64,000 nucleotides of DNA from Pseudorhodoferax sp. Leaf274 (GTDB taxonomy: Bacteria > Pseudomonadota > Gammaproteobacteria > Burkholderiales > Burkholderiaceae_C): the NCBI RefSeq assembly GCF_001422445.1, contig NZ_LMNA01000007.1, positions 1 to 64,000 on the forward strand. The letters run 5' to 3'. This document shows positions 27,122 to 35,496 of the stretch, piece by piece. The position numbers were made by a program, and so were the translations under genes. Under the pieces are notes generated by a model, which worked only from the letters and a program-made list of their open reading frames with translations, made no database searches and was not told where the DNA came from. The stretch's first letter is position 1. Each line of letters begins with the position of its first letter.

Positions 27122-28081
27122 ATGCGAACACCCCTGGTTTCCCGGCGCACCGCCATGGCGCTGGCAGCGGCAAGCTGCCTGCCGGTCCACGCACAGACCC
27201 GGCCCGCCTGGCCCACACGCGATGGCCACGCCCCGCTCGTCATCGCCCACCGCGGCGCCTCGGGCTACCTGCCCGAACACACCCTGGCCGGCTACGAGCT
27301 GGCCGTGCGCATGGGGGCGGACTGCATCGAGCCCGACCTGCACCTCACGCGCGATGGCCAGCTGGTGGCCATGCACGACGCCACGCTGGAACGCACCACC
27401 GACGCCGCCACGCGCTTTGCGGCGCGCAACGGCGGCTGGCGGGTGGCCGATTTCTCGCTGGAAGAGGTGCGCACGCTCGCGATGCGGCCCCAGGGCAGTG
27501 CCGCGCTGAGCTTCCACGGGTTCAAGCCCAGCGCGGCCCACCCGCTGCGCGTGCCCACGCTGGAAGAGATCATCCTGCTGGCGCGCCGGCTGGAGGCCGA
27601 AGGCGCGCGACCCATCGGCCTGTACCCCGAGGCCAAGCAGGCCGGCCCGCGCCTGGCCAGCCACCTGCTCAGCGTGCTGGCCGCGGCGGGCTATGTGGGC
27701 AGCGACAAGGTGTTCCTGCAGTCCTTCGACGTCGACACGGTGCGCAACCTGCGGCGGCGCCAGCAGGCGTTGGGCCTGGACTTCCGCCTGGTGCTGCTGA
27801 GCGGCTCGGCCAACCGGCTGCTCGGCATGGAGCTGGCGCAGGTCGCCAGCTTCGCCAGCGGCGTGGGCGTGAACATCCGAGGCGAGGGCATGTCGCGCAG
27901 CTTCATCGAGATGGCCCACGCGGCTGGCCTCACGGTGCACGGCTACACCTTCAACGAGGCCCGCCCGGCCACTGCGCTGCCCGAGTACCGCAAGTTCATG
28001 GGCTGGGGCATGGACGGGGTGTTCAGCAACTACCCCGACCTGGCGCTGCAGGCGCGTGCCGCGGAAGCCCGGCTGCGCTGA
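27122..28081 (+). CDS. glpQ: Glycerophosphodiester phosphodiesterase, periplasmic (GlpQ-like)
   Basis: 319 residues with an N-terminal export signal that contains a twin-arginine-like SRRTAMALAAAS and ends at VHAQ. The catalytic GDPD motifs are clear: IAHRGASGYLPEHTLAGY, then DCIEPDLHLTRDGQLVAMHD with the metal-binding Glu, Asp and His. It hydrolyses glycerophosphodiesters to glycerol 3-phosphate and alcohol. It starts 37 bp after the PEP-CTERM gene; no glycerol-phosphate transporter is adjacent. An FHGFKPSAAHPLRVPTLEE stretch precedes the second half of the barrel as in other GlpQ-type enzymes. Confidence 0.88.
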   Translation: MRTPLVSRRTAMALAAASCLPVHAQTRPAWPTRDGHAPLVIAHRGASGYLPEHTLAGYELAVRMGADCIEPDLHLTRDGQLVAMHDATLERTTDAATRFAARNGGWRVADFSLEEVRTLAMRPQGSAALSFHGFKPSAAHPLRVPTLEEIILLARRLEAEGARPIGLYPEAKQAGPRLASHLLSVLAAAGYVGSDKVFLQSFDVDTVRNLRRRQQALGLDFRLVLLSGSANRLLGMELAQVASFASGVGVNIRGEGMSRSFIEMAHAAGLTVHGYTFNEARPATALPEYRKFMGWGMDGVFSNYPDLALQARAAEARLR

Positions 28082-28139
28082 AGGGCCGCAAAGCCCCTTC
28101 CTTCGAAACTGTTGATCCATCCAGTATCATGGCGCTGCC

Positions 28140-29414
28140 ATGGAACTGGACCGCAAGCTCGCCATCCTCGCCGATGCCGCCAAATACGACGCCTCCTGCG
28201 CGTCCAGCGGCACCACCACGCGTGATTCCATCGGTGGGCGCGGCATGGGTTCCACCGAGGGCGCCGGCATCTGCCACAGCTACGCGCCGGACGGCCGCTG
28301 CATCTCGCTGCTCAAGGTGCTGCTGACCAACTGGTGCCTGTACGACTGCCTCTACTGCGTCAACCGCGTCAGCAGCAACGTGCCGCGCGCCCGCTTCACG
28401 ACGGACGAGGTGGTGCAGCTCACGCTGGACTTCTACCGGCGCAACTGCATCGAGGGCCTGTTCCTGAGTTCCGGGATCATCCAGAGCCCCGACCGCACCA
28501 TGGAGCTGGTGGTCGAGGTGGCGCGCAGCCTGCGCGAAGACCACGACTTTCGCGGCTACATCCACCTGAAGACCATCCCCGAGGCAAGCCCCGAGTTGCT
28601 GGCCCGCGCCGGCCGCTACGCCGACCGGCTCAGCATCAACATCGAACTGCCGACCTCCGAAGGCCTGGTGGCCCTGGCGCCCGAGAAAGACGGCCAGGCC
28701 ATCCGGCGCTCCATGGCGCGGCTGCGCGTGCACATCGACGACGCCAAGGGCGAGCGCGCGGCCCTGCGGCCCACCACACTGCCCGCGGCGCGCCCCAGGC
28801 CGGCCGAGGCGCCCCGCTTCGCCCCGGCGGGCCAGAGCACGCAGATGATCGTGGGCGCGGATGCCGCCAGCGACCGCAGCATCCTGGCCACCAGCGCCAC
28901 GCTGTACGGCGCCTACCGGCTCAAGCGCGTGTACTACTCGGCCTTCAGCCCGATCCCCGACGCATCGCGCCAGCTGCCGCCCGCCGCACCGCCGCTGGTG
29001 CGCGAGCACCGGCTCTACCAGGCCGACTGGCTGATGCGCTTCTACGGCTTCGCGCACGACGAGATCACCGGCGGCGGCAACGGCATGCTGGCGCTCGACA
29101 TGGACCCCAAGCTGGCCTGGGCACTGGCGCACCGCGAGCGCTTTCCGGTCGACCTGAACCGTGCCCCGCGCGAGCTGCTGCTGCGCGTGCCGGGCCTGGG
29201 CGTGAAGTCGGTCGACCGGCTGCTGATGGCGCGCCGCCAGCGCGTGCTGCGCGTGGACGACCTGGGCCGGCTCGGTGTGCCCTTGCGCAAGCTGCTGCCC
29301 TTCGTCAGCGTGCCGGGCGCTGCTGGCCGCGGGCTGGACAGTGCGCAGCTGGCGGCGCAGCTCAAGCCCCAGCCGCGCCAGGCTTCGCTGTTCGACGCCC
29401 ATGCCGACGCTTGA
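28140..29414 (+). CDS. Putative DNA modification/repair radical SAM protein (TIGR03916-like)
   Basis: 424 residues. The radical SAM cluster is CLYDCLYC (C66, C70, C73). The GICHSYAPDGRCISLLKVLL lead-in and the FLSSGIIQSPDRTMELVVEV segment match the TIGR03916-type family. The C-terminal third has a helix-hairpin-helix DNA-binding motif (ELLLRVPGLGVKSVDRLL). The family is annotated as DNA modification or repair from its constant neighbour, a UdgX/DUF4130 protein, which is also present here with a 14-nt overlap. The reaction is unknown. Confidence 0.85.
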   Translation: MELDRKLAILADAAKYDASCASSGTTTRDSIGGRGMGSTEGAGICHSYAPDGRCISLLKVLLTNWCLYDCLYCVNRVSSNVPRARFTTDEVVQLTLDFYRRNCIEGLFLSSGIIQSPDRTMELVVEVARSLREDHDFRGYIHLKTIPEASPELLARAGRYADRLSINIELPTSEGLVALAPEKDGQAIRRSMARLRVHIDDAKGERAALRPTTLPAARPRPAEAPRFAPAGQSTQMIVGADAASDRSILATSATLYGAYRLKRVYYSAFSPIPDASRQLPPAAPPLVREHRLYQADWLMRFYGFAHDEITGGGNGMLALDMDPKLAWALAHRERFPVDLNRAPRELLLRVPGLGVKSVDRLLMARRQRVLRVDDLGRLGVPLRKLLPFVSVPGAAGRGLDSAQLAAQLKPQPRQASLFDAHADA

Positions 29415-30945
29415 ACGCGTGCACACCGAGCGCCTGTCCGCGCCCGACGACCTGGCCGGTTTCAAGGCCGCGGTGCGCCGCCTCGTCGCGCAGCAACTGG
29501 CGCCGCAGTCCGTCCAGTGGCAGATGGCAGGCGACGGCGACCTGTTCGACGATGGATCCCTTCCAGAGATCCAGCCCGGGCGCGGCACGGCCGCCGCTGC
29601 GCCGTTCCGCCTGCCCGCCGAGATGGTTTCGCTGTTCGACAACGCCGCCCTGCACGCCGACCCCGGCCGCTTCGCCCTGCTGTACCGCCTGGTCTGGCGC
29701 CTGCTGGCCGAGCCCGGCCTGCGCGACGACCCGCTGGACGCCGACCGCCTGCTGGCCGAGCGCATGGCCCGCGCGGTGCGCCGCGACATGCACAAGATGA
29801 CGGCCTTCGTGCGCTTCCGCCCCTTGCCGGGCAACCGCCACATGGCCTGGTTCGAGCCCGAGCACCACACGCTCGTTGCCACCGCACCCTTCTTCGCGCG
29901 GCGCTTCGCGCAGATGCACTGGGCCATCCTCACGCCCGGGCGCAGCGCCACATGGGATGGCCATGCGCTGGCCTTCGGCCCCGGTGCGCGCCGGGAGGAC
30001 GCGCCGGGCCCCGACGCCGGCGAGCAGCTCTGGCTGACCTACTACGCCCACATCTTCAATCCCGCGCGGCTCAAGCCCGCCATGATGCAAAAGGAGATGC
30101 CGCGCCGCTACTGGAAGAACCTGCCGGAAGCCCAGCTCATCGCCCCGCTCATGCACGAGGCCATGCAACGCAGCGGCCGCATGGTGGAGGAAGCCGCCAG
30201 CGATCCGCAGCACCGCCGGCCTGCCGCATCCATCGCGCTGCGGCTGGACCAGCGCCCGGCCGAGACCGCCGCGCCCGGCACGCTCGACGCCCTGCGCCTG
30301 GCCACCGCCGCCTGCCGCGCCTGTCCCATCGGCCAGCACGCCACCCAGGCCGTGCATGGCGAAGGCCAGCCCGGCGCGGCGCTGATGCTGGTCGGTGAGC
30401 AGCCCGGCGACCAGGAAGACCTGCGCGGCCAGCCCTTCGTCGGCCCGGCCGGCCAGCTGTTGCGGCGGGCGCTCGAGCAGCTCGGCTGGTCGCGCGATGC
30501 GCTGTACCTCACCAATGCCGTCAAGCACTTCAAGTACGAGCTGCGCGGCAAGCGCCGGCTGCACAAGACCGCCGGCCAGAAGGAAGCCGCGATCTGCAGC
30601 CAATGGCTGGAACGCGAAATCGCCTTGGTGCAGCCCCGCGCGGCCATCGCGCTGGGCGCCACCGCGGCGCGGTCGCTGCTCGGCCGCCCGGTGGCCATCG
30701 GCGCATCGCGCGGCCAGTGGCTGCGCCGCGCCGACGGCCTGCCCGTGCTGGTCACGCTGCACCCGGCCGCGCTCCTGCGCATGGAGGCGCCCGATCCCGA
30801 GGCCGCCTTCGCCGACTGGCTGGCCGACCTGCGCGCAGCGGCGCCTATCATGGCCGGCGATGAAGAACCTGCTGATCGTCCACCACAGCCTGACGGGCGG
30901 CACCGCGCAACTGGCCCAGGCGGCGTTGCGCGGCGCCCAGGCTGA
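29401..30945 (+). CDS. DUF4130-UdgX fusion: uracil-DNA glycosylase-like repair protein
   Basis: 514 residues. The N-terminal half (about 85-260) fits DUF4130 (TIGR03915): KMTAFVRFRPL, HTLVATAPFFARRFAQM, TPGRSATWDG. The C-terminal half (about 300-480) is a family 4-like uracil-DNA glycosylase of the UdgX type: CRACP (C305, C308), GEQPGDQEDLRGQPFVGPAG (332-351), GKRRLHKT with H388 and LHPAALLR (453-460). UdgX uses the His of the KRRIH loop to form a covalent adduct with uracil sites in DNA. The gene overlaps both neighbours, by 14 nt upstream and 86 nt downstream. Confidence 0.88.
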   Translation: MPTLERVHTERLSAPDDLAGFKAAVRRLVAQQLAPQSVQWQMAGDGDLFDDGSLPEIQPGRGTAAAAPFRLPAEMVSLFDNAALHADPGRFALLYRLVWRLLAEPGLRDDPLDADRLLAERMARAVRRDMHKMTAFVRFRPLPGNRHMAWFEPEHHTLVATAPFFARRFAQMHWAILTPGRSATWDGHALAFGPGARREDAPGPDAGEQLWLTYYAHIFNPARLKPAMMQKEMPRRYWKNLPEAQLIAPLMHEAMQRSGRMVEEAASDPQHRRPAASIALRLDQRPAETAAPGTLDALRLATAACRACPIGQHATQAVHGEGQPGAALMLVGEQPGDQEDLRGQPFVGPAGQLLRRALEQLGWSRDALYLTNAVKHFKYELRGKRRLHKTAGQKEAAICSQWLEREIALVQPRAAIALGATAARSLLGRPVAIGASRGQWLRRADGLPVLVTLHPAALLRMEAPDPEAAFADWLADLRAAAPIMAGDEEPADRPPQPDGRHRATGPGGVARRPG

Positions 30946-31351
30946 GAGCGGGGTTCGCACGCAGCTGCTGAACGCCGTGGACGCCGGCCCCGGCCACCTG
31001 CTGGCCGCCGACGGTTACCTGTTCGCCACGCCCGAGAACCTGGCCGCCGTCGCCGGCCTCATGAAGGACTTCTTCGACCGCTGCTACTACCCGGCGCTGG
31101 ACCACATCCAGGGCCGGCCTTACGCCACGATGGTCTGTGCCGGCAGCGACGGCCACAACGCGGCGCGGCAGATCGCGCGCATCGCCACCGGCTGGCGGCT
31201 CAGGGCCGCGGCAGAGCCGCTGATCGTCTGCACGCACGCGCAGACGCCGGAGCAAATCCTCGCGCCCAAGCACATCGGCGCCAGCGACCTGCGCAGCGCG
31301 GAGGAACTGGGCGCGGCCCTCGCGGCGGGGCTGTCCCTGGGCGTGTTCTAG
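30860..31351 (+). CDS. Flavodoxin-like / NADPH-dependent FMN reductase family protein
   Basis: 163 residues. It opens with a flavodoxin-type strand and phosphate loop (NLLIVHHSLTGGTAQLAQAA) and has the ADGYLFATPENLAAVAGLMK segment of the flavodoxin/FMN reductase fold, then a DRCYYPALDHIQGRPYATMV loop. The electron partner is unknown; it could supply electrons to the radical SAM protein encoded two genes upstream, which is inference. Its ATG lies 86 nt inside the end of the UdgX gene. A 7-bp inverted repeat (31351-31367) at the stop codon has no T-run. Confidence 0.8.
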   Translation: MKNLLIVHHSLTGGTAQLAQAALRGAQAESGVRTQLLNAVDAGPGHLLAADGYLFATPENLAAVAGLMKDFFDRCYYPALDHIQGRPYATMVCAGSDGHNAARQIARIATGWRLRAAAEPLIVCTHAQTPEQILAPKHIGASDLRSAEELGAALAAGLSLGVF

Positions 31352-31411
31352 CGCTCGTCTCGAGCGCGTGGTCCGAATGCGCGCGCCTGGGCGCGTGTCC
31401 CGCGGGCGTGC

Positions 31412-31744
31412 TCAGCGCGCCGGCACCACATTGGCCCGGCCATCGCGCGAAGGCACGGCGTCGGACGAGGTGGGCGGCGTGGCCGCGCCTTCCGGCGTGA
31501 TCACCGTGGCCCGCCCGTCCGGCGTGGTCTGCGGGATCTCCGGCGGCGGCCCTCCGCGTGCGGCATCGCGCCTGCGGCCGGCCTCGCGCACGCAGGCATC
31601 GCGTGCGGGGGCCGACAGCTGGCCGCTGTTGCAAATCGCCAGGTCGCTCTGGTAGACCTGCTCGGCCACGTTCGACTGCCCCCAAGCAGGCCCCAGGCTT
31701 CCCAGCAGGACCAGCAAGGCAATGGCGGACGGTGGATGGCGCAT
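31412..31744 (-). CDS. Small secreted protein, function unknown
   Basis: 110 residues. It has a signal peptide (hydrophobic SAIALLVLLGSLGPAWG, cleavage likely before QSNV). The mature part starts with a Cys-containing helix (VYQSDLAICNSGQLSAPARD, then ACVREAGRRRDAA) and ends in a Pro/Thr-rich low-complexity tail. The two cysteines could form a disulfide. I do not recognise a named family. It ends convergently with the flavodoxin-like gene and follows the HD-GYP gene by 65 bp. Confidence 0.65.
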   Translation of the reverse strand: MRHPPSAIALLVLLGSLGPAWGQSNVAEQVYQSDLAICNSGQLSAPARDACVREAGRRRDAARGGPPPEIPQTTPDGRATVITPEGAATPPTSSDAVPSRDGRANVVPAR

Positions 31745-31809
31745 GTCGGAATGGTGCCCCTGCCCGCGGAGCAGCCGTGTGGGCCGGCGCCGCGCGGGCG
31801 TGTGGGGCC

Positions 31810-33105
31810 TCAGGCCGCCACCGGCGCAGGGGTGGGCGGCTGGTGTTCGTAGAAGCAGCGCACCCGCGCCACTGGCGCGAGGTAGGCGCGCGCAGCGGCC
31901 GGCAGCTGCGCCGGCTTGAGGCTGCGCCGGATGCCCTGCTCGGGCGCCGATTCGAGGTCCAGGATCAGCGCCTGTTCGGGCGGCACGGCCGGGTCGTGCA
32001 CCAGCACGCGCGGCTTCAGCGGGCGCGTGGAATTGACCGACACCACCAGTGCGAACCGTTCGTTGGAGAGCTGCACGACCGAGCCCGGCGGGTACACGCC
32101 CATCATGCGGATGAAGGCGCCCAGCACCTCGCCGTCGAAACAGGCCTTGTGCCGCGCGAACATCAGCGCCAGCGCCTCGTGCGGCGTCAACGCCTGCGTC
32201 CCCAGCGGCGGATTGCACAGGCGGTCGTAGCGGTTCACCAGCGCCAACACCTTGCCGCCCGTGCCCATGTCTGGCCCCTGCAGTCCGGCCGGAAAGCCGC
32301 TGCCATCGGCCATCTCGTGGTGCTGCGCGATGGACTGCAGTGCCCAGGCCGACAGGCCCATGCGCCGCCCGGCCTTGACACTCTCGTGCACATGGCTCTG
32401 GTAGAGCGCCATCTCCTGCGCGCTGTGCCGCTCGTCGCGCATGCGCAGGTGCGTGGGCAGCTGCTGCTTGCCCAGGTCGTGCAGCAGCGCGGCCATGCCC
32501 AGGTCGGCCAGGCCATGCACGGGCAGGCCCAGCGCCCGGCCCAGCAGCAGGGCCAGCACCATGGTGTTGGCCGGATGCGCTGCCTGGCCCTCGCCCGCGC
32601 CTTCGGACAGCAGGCGGATCGTGGCCTCGCCATCGACCAGGATCTCGGCCACGCAGCCGGCCACCAGGGCCTCGCATTGTTCGCGCATCGCGACCGGGCG
32701 CACCGGTGCCTCGTCGACCACGCGCCGGTAGAGCTGCACGACCTCACCGAAGCGTTGCTCGCAGTGGCGCAGGCTGGCCTGCTGGGCGGCCAGCTGCTGG
32801 CGGCGCTGCGCCTGCAGGGCGCGGGCTTCGGCCTGCAGCCGGTCCTGCACGTCCTGCTCGGACCTGGCGGCGCCGAAGCCGGATTCGCCGCCGAAGTCCG
32901 AGTGCGGCTCTTCGGGGTCGCTGCGGTCGGGGAAGTAGCGCACCTGCCGCAGGCCCAGTGCGCGGATGGTGCGGATCTGGTCGCTCGAGGTGATCTTGAA
33001 ACTGCCGCGCGGAAACGGGTGGTCCATCCAACCCAGGTCGAGCTGGATGAACAGGCCGCGACGCAGTTGACCGACATCGATCAGCTGCGAGGTCTTGTCA
33101 TCCAT
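31810..33105 (-). CDS. HD-GYP domain cyclic di-GMP phosphodiesterase with DUF3391
   Basis: 431 residues. The N-terminal 60 residues (VGQLRRGLFIQLDLGWMDHP onward) are a DUF3391 domain. After a coiled-coil linker comes the HD-GYP domain: H177, the HD pair in LLHDLGK (209-210, K213), HVHESVK (H238), and HHEMADGSGFP (262-272). The signature triplet reads GFP rather than GYP. The metal ligands are present, so hydrolysis of cyclic di-GMP is likely. The start at 33105 follows the DUF3391 pattern; an earlier in-frame ATG adds a cysteine-rich stretch. No partner cyclase is adjacent. Confidence 0.88.
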   Translation of the reverse strand: MDDKTSQLIDVGQLRRGLFIQLDLGWMDHPFPRGSFKITSSDQIRTIRALGLRQVRYFPDRSDPEEPHSDFGGESGFGAARSEQDVQDRLQAEARALQAQRRQQLAAQQASLRHCEQRFGEVVQLYRRVVDEAPVRPVAMREQCEALVAGCVAEILVDGEATIRLLSEGAGEGQAAHPANTMVLALLLGRALGLPVHGLADLGMAALLHDLGKQQLPTHLRMRDERHSAQEMALYQSHVHESVKAGRRMGLSAWALQSIAQHHEMADGSGFPAGLQGPDMGTGGKVLALVNRYDRLCNPPLGTQALTPHEALALMFARHKACFDGEVLGAFIRMMGVYPPGSVVQLSNERFALVVSVNSTRPLKPRVLVHDPAVPPEQALILDLESAPEQGIRRSLKPAQLPAAARAYLAPVARVRCFYEHQPPTPAPVAA

Positions 33106-33249
33106 GGCGGAACAGCACGCGGCCGGGCATCGGGCCATTATGTCGCCGCCATCGCGCGATGCGGCGGCACACGCTGCGCGGGCCGTCAGGTCATCCAGCG
33201 GCAGCGCGATGGCGCCTGCCGCGCAGGTGCAGCGCGGATGCCCAGCCGC

Positions 33250-33960
33250 TCAGCGCGGCAGGCACCAGGGCGCCTGCGCGTGCACGAGCCCGTGCCACAG
33301 CGCCCAGCACGAACTGGCCAGCAGACCCAGGCCCGCCGCGCGCGTGCCCCAGGCCGCCAGCACCCCGGCCCGCCCGGCAGGCACACCGTGCGCGCCGCCG
33401 CGCAGCGCCGGCAGGCGCAGCAACAGCCGTGGCGCGGCCCACAGCGACAGGGCCGATCCGGCCGCGAAGGCCAGCATGGCGCCGGCGCCGCGCGCCGCAT
33501 CGCCTGCCAGCGCGGCCGTCAGCAGCGCCGCCTGCAGCAGGCCGCAGGGCATCGCCGACCACGCGAGGCCCACCGCGAAGCTGCCGCCGCGCCGCGGCGC
33601 CAGGGCGCGCACGCGCTGCCACACGGCCCGGCCATGGCGCTCCAGCCAGGCCGGCTGGCGTGCCTGCAACAACAGCACCATGCCCAGCGCCATAGCCGCC
33701 AGGTGCACGAAGCTCCAGACCGGCCGCAGCGCCACGCTGGCGCCGCCCAGCCAGCCCAGGCCCTGCACCGACCAGGCGGCCAGCGCGCCCATCGCCGCGT
33801 AGCCTGCGGCCCGGCCGGTGTGGAACTGCGCCAGCGCACGCCCGCCATGCGGCCCCGCCGCCCGGCCGATGCCGGCGCAGGCCGCGCCGCACATCAGCGC
33901 GCAGTGCGGGCCGCCCGCCAGGCCCATCAGCAGCGCCGCCATGCCGAGTTCGGTGGCCAT
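33250..33960 (-). CDS. TauE/UreH-like membrane protein next to the cbb3 oxidase genes
   Basis: 236 residues with six or seven hydrophobic helices. The N-terminal helix has the GGPHCALMCGAAC motif typical of the sulfite-exporter/UreH-like proteins that accompany cbb3 oxidase or copper genes, and WSAMPCGLLQAALLTAALAG repeats the pattern in the second half (PCG). The His/Cys-rich motif suggests handling of copper or another metal, but this is inference. It lies 10 bp after hemN on the same strand. The 144 bp after the HD-GYP start hold no gene. Confidence 0.78.
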   Translation of the reverse strand: MATELGMAALLMGLAGGPHCALMCGAACAGIGRAAGPHGGRALAQFHTGRAAGYAAMGALAAWSVQGLGWLGGASVALRPVWSFVHLAAMALGMVLLLQARQPAWLERHGRAVWQRVRALAPRRGGSFAVGLAWSAMPCGLLQAALLTAALAGDAARGAGAMLAFAAGSALSLWAAPRLLLRLPALRGGAHGVPAGRAGVLAAWGTRAAGLGLLASSCWALWHGLVHAQAPWCLPR

Positions 33961-33970
33961 TGGCGCTGCG

Positions 33971-35383
33971 TCAGAGGATGCGCGAGAAGCGCGCGCGCGT
34001 GCGGTCGGCCTGCACGTAGCGGTCGAACACCATGGCCACGGCGCGCACGAGGTACCAGCCGGTCGCCGTCACCTGCAGCCCCTGGCCGTCGACCTGCACC
34101 AGGCCGTCGTCCTGCAACGCGCGCAGCTGTTCCAGCTCGGCCGCGAAGGTCTGGCGGAAGTCGACCAGCCAGGCCAGCTCGATGGCCTCGAACTGCAGCG
34201 CGCCCTGGCACATCAGCGCCATGATCACGCTGCGGCGCAGCAGGTCATCGCGCGTGAGCGCCAGGCCGCGCACCACGGGCAGCCGGCCCTGGTCCAGCAG
34301 GTCGCAGTACTGCTCCATGGTCTTGGCGTTCTGCGTGTAGCTGGCGCCGATCTTGCCGATGCCGGAAACGCCCAGCGCGACCAGGTCGCAATCGGGCTGC
34401 GTGCTGTAGCCCTGGAAGTTGCGGTGCAGCCGGCCCTGGCGCTTGGCCACGGCCAGTCCGTCGCCGGGCAGCGCGAAATGGTCCATGCCCACGTAGACGT
34501 AGCCGGCCGCGTCGAAGCGCGCCAGCGCCGCACCCAGCATGGCCAGCCGCGCCGGCCCATCGGGCAGCTGCCCGGCGTGGATGCGGCGCTGCGGCTTGAA
34601 GCGTTCGGGCAGGTGCGCATAGCCGTACAGCGCGATGCGCTCGGGCCGCAGGGCGACGACCTGCTCCAGCGTCTGCGCGAAGGATGCCGGCGTCTGCAGC
34701 GGCAGGCCGTAGATCAGGTCGACGTTGATCGATCCGAAGCCCATGCCGCGCGCGCTGTGCACCAGCTGCGCCACCTGCGCATGGGGCTGCACGCGGTGCA
34801 CGGCCTTCTGCACGGCGGGGTCGAAGTCCTGCACGCCGAACGAGAGCCGGTTGAAGCCCAGGCCGGCCAGGCGCTGCAGCCGCGCGGCATCCACCGTGCG
34901 CGGGTCGATCTCGATGGCGTACTCGCCGCCCGGCGCCAGCGCGAAGCGGCTGCGCAGCAGGTCCATGAGCCGGGCCAGCTCGCCGTCGTCCAGGAAGGTC
35001 GGGCTGCCGCCGCCCAGGTGCAGCTGCGACACCGGCTGCCCTTCGCCGAGCGCGGCCACGTACAGGTCGATCTCGCGCGCCAGGTAGTCCAGGTAGGGCG
35101 CGGCCTTCCCATAGCGCTTGGTGATGATCTTGTTGCAGGCGCAGTAGTAGCACAGCGACTCGCAGAAGGGGATGTGCACGTACAGCGACAGCGGCAGCGC
35201 CTTCCCTGCCCCGCCATGGCGGCGCTGCTGCAAGGCCTGCTGCAGGTCGCCCTCGCCGAAGGCCTCGACGAAGCGGTCGGCCGTGGGGTAGGAGGTGTAG
35301 CGCGGGCCGGGTCGGTCGAAGCGTTGCAGCACGTCGGCGGGGATCCGGCAGTCGGGAACAGGAACGGGAGCGGCAACAGTCAT
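33971..35383 (-). CDS. hemN: Oxygen-independent coproporphyrinogen III dehydrogenase
   Basis: 470 residues of the radical SAM HemN type. The cluster motif is YVHIPFCESLCYYCACNK (C-x3-C-x2-C with the extra Cys), followed by HLGGGSPTFL and later DHFALPGDGLAVAKRQGRLH and GYSTQPDCDLVALGVSGIG. It oxidatively decarboxylates coproporphyrinogen III without oxygen, supplying heme under low oxygen. The start at 35383 is preceded by an FNR box centred 53 bp upstream, shared with divergent fnr. The gene fits the microaerobic block. Confidence 0.95.
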   Translation of the reverse strand: MTVAAPVPVPDCRIPADVLQRFDRPGPRYTSYPTADRFVEAFGEGDLQQALQQRRHGGAGKALPLSLYVHIPFCESLCYYCACNKIITKRYGKAAPYLDYLAREIDLYVAALGEGQPVSQLHLGGGSPTFLDDGELARLMDLLRSRFALAPGGEYAIEIDPRTVDAARLQRLAGLGFNRLSFGVQDFDPAVQKAVHRVQPHAQVAQLVHSARGMGFGSINVDLIYGLPLQTPASFAQTLEQVVALRPERIALYGYAHLPERFKPQRRIHAGQLPDGPARLAMLGAALARFDAAGYVYVGMDHFALPGDGLAVAKRQGRLHRNFQGYSTQPDCDLVALGVSGIGKIGASYTQNAKTMEQYCDLLDQGRLPVVRGLALTRDDLLRRSVIMALMCQGALQFEAIELAWLVDFRQTFAAELEQLRALQDDGLVQVDGQGLQVTATGWYLVRAVAMVFDRYVQADRTRARFSRIL

Positions 35384-35429
35384 GTGAGTCCTCTGCCTGC
35401 CACTGTGCCGGGTTCGATGCGTCCAGACC

Positions 35430-35443
35430 TTGACCAGGATCAA
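35430..35443. promoter_or_regulatory. FNR box between hemN and fnr
   Basis: TTGACCAGGATCAA matches the FNR consensus TTGAT-N4-ATCAA at nine of ten positions. It lies midway in the divergent gap, 47-60 bp from hemN and 54-67 bp from fnr, so it can serve hemN activation and fnr autoregulation. Confidence 0.85.
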
Positions 35444-35496
35444 GTCTTCGGGCCGTGGGCACTGCGACAATTTGTGCCACGTCATGAAAGGACGCC

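Noticed and set aside
31351-31367. Intrinsic terminator after the flavodoxin-like gene
   Set aside because: GCGCTCG/CGAGCGC forms a short stem overlapping the stop codon, but no T-run follows.
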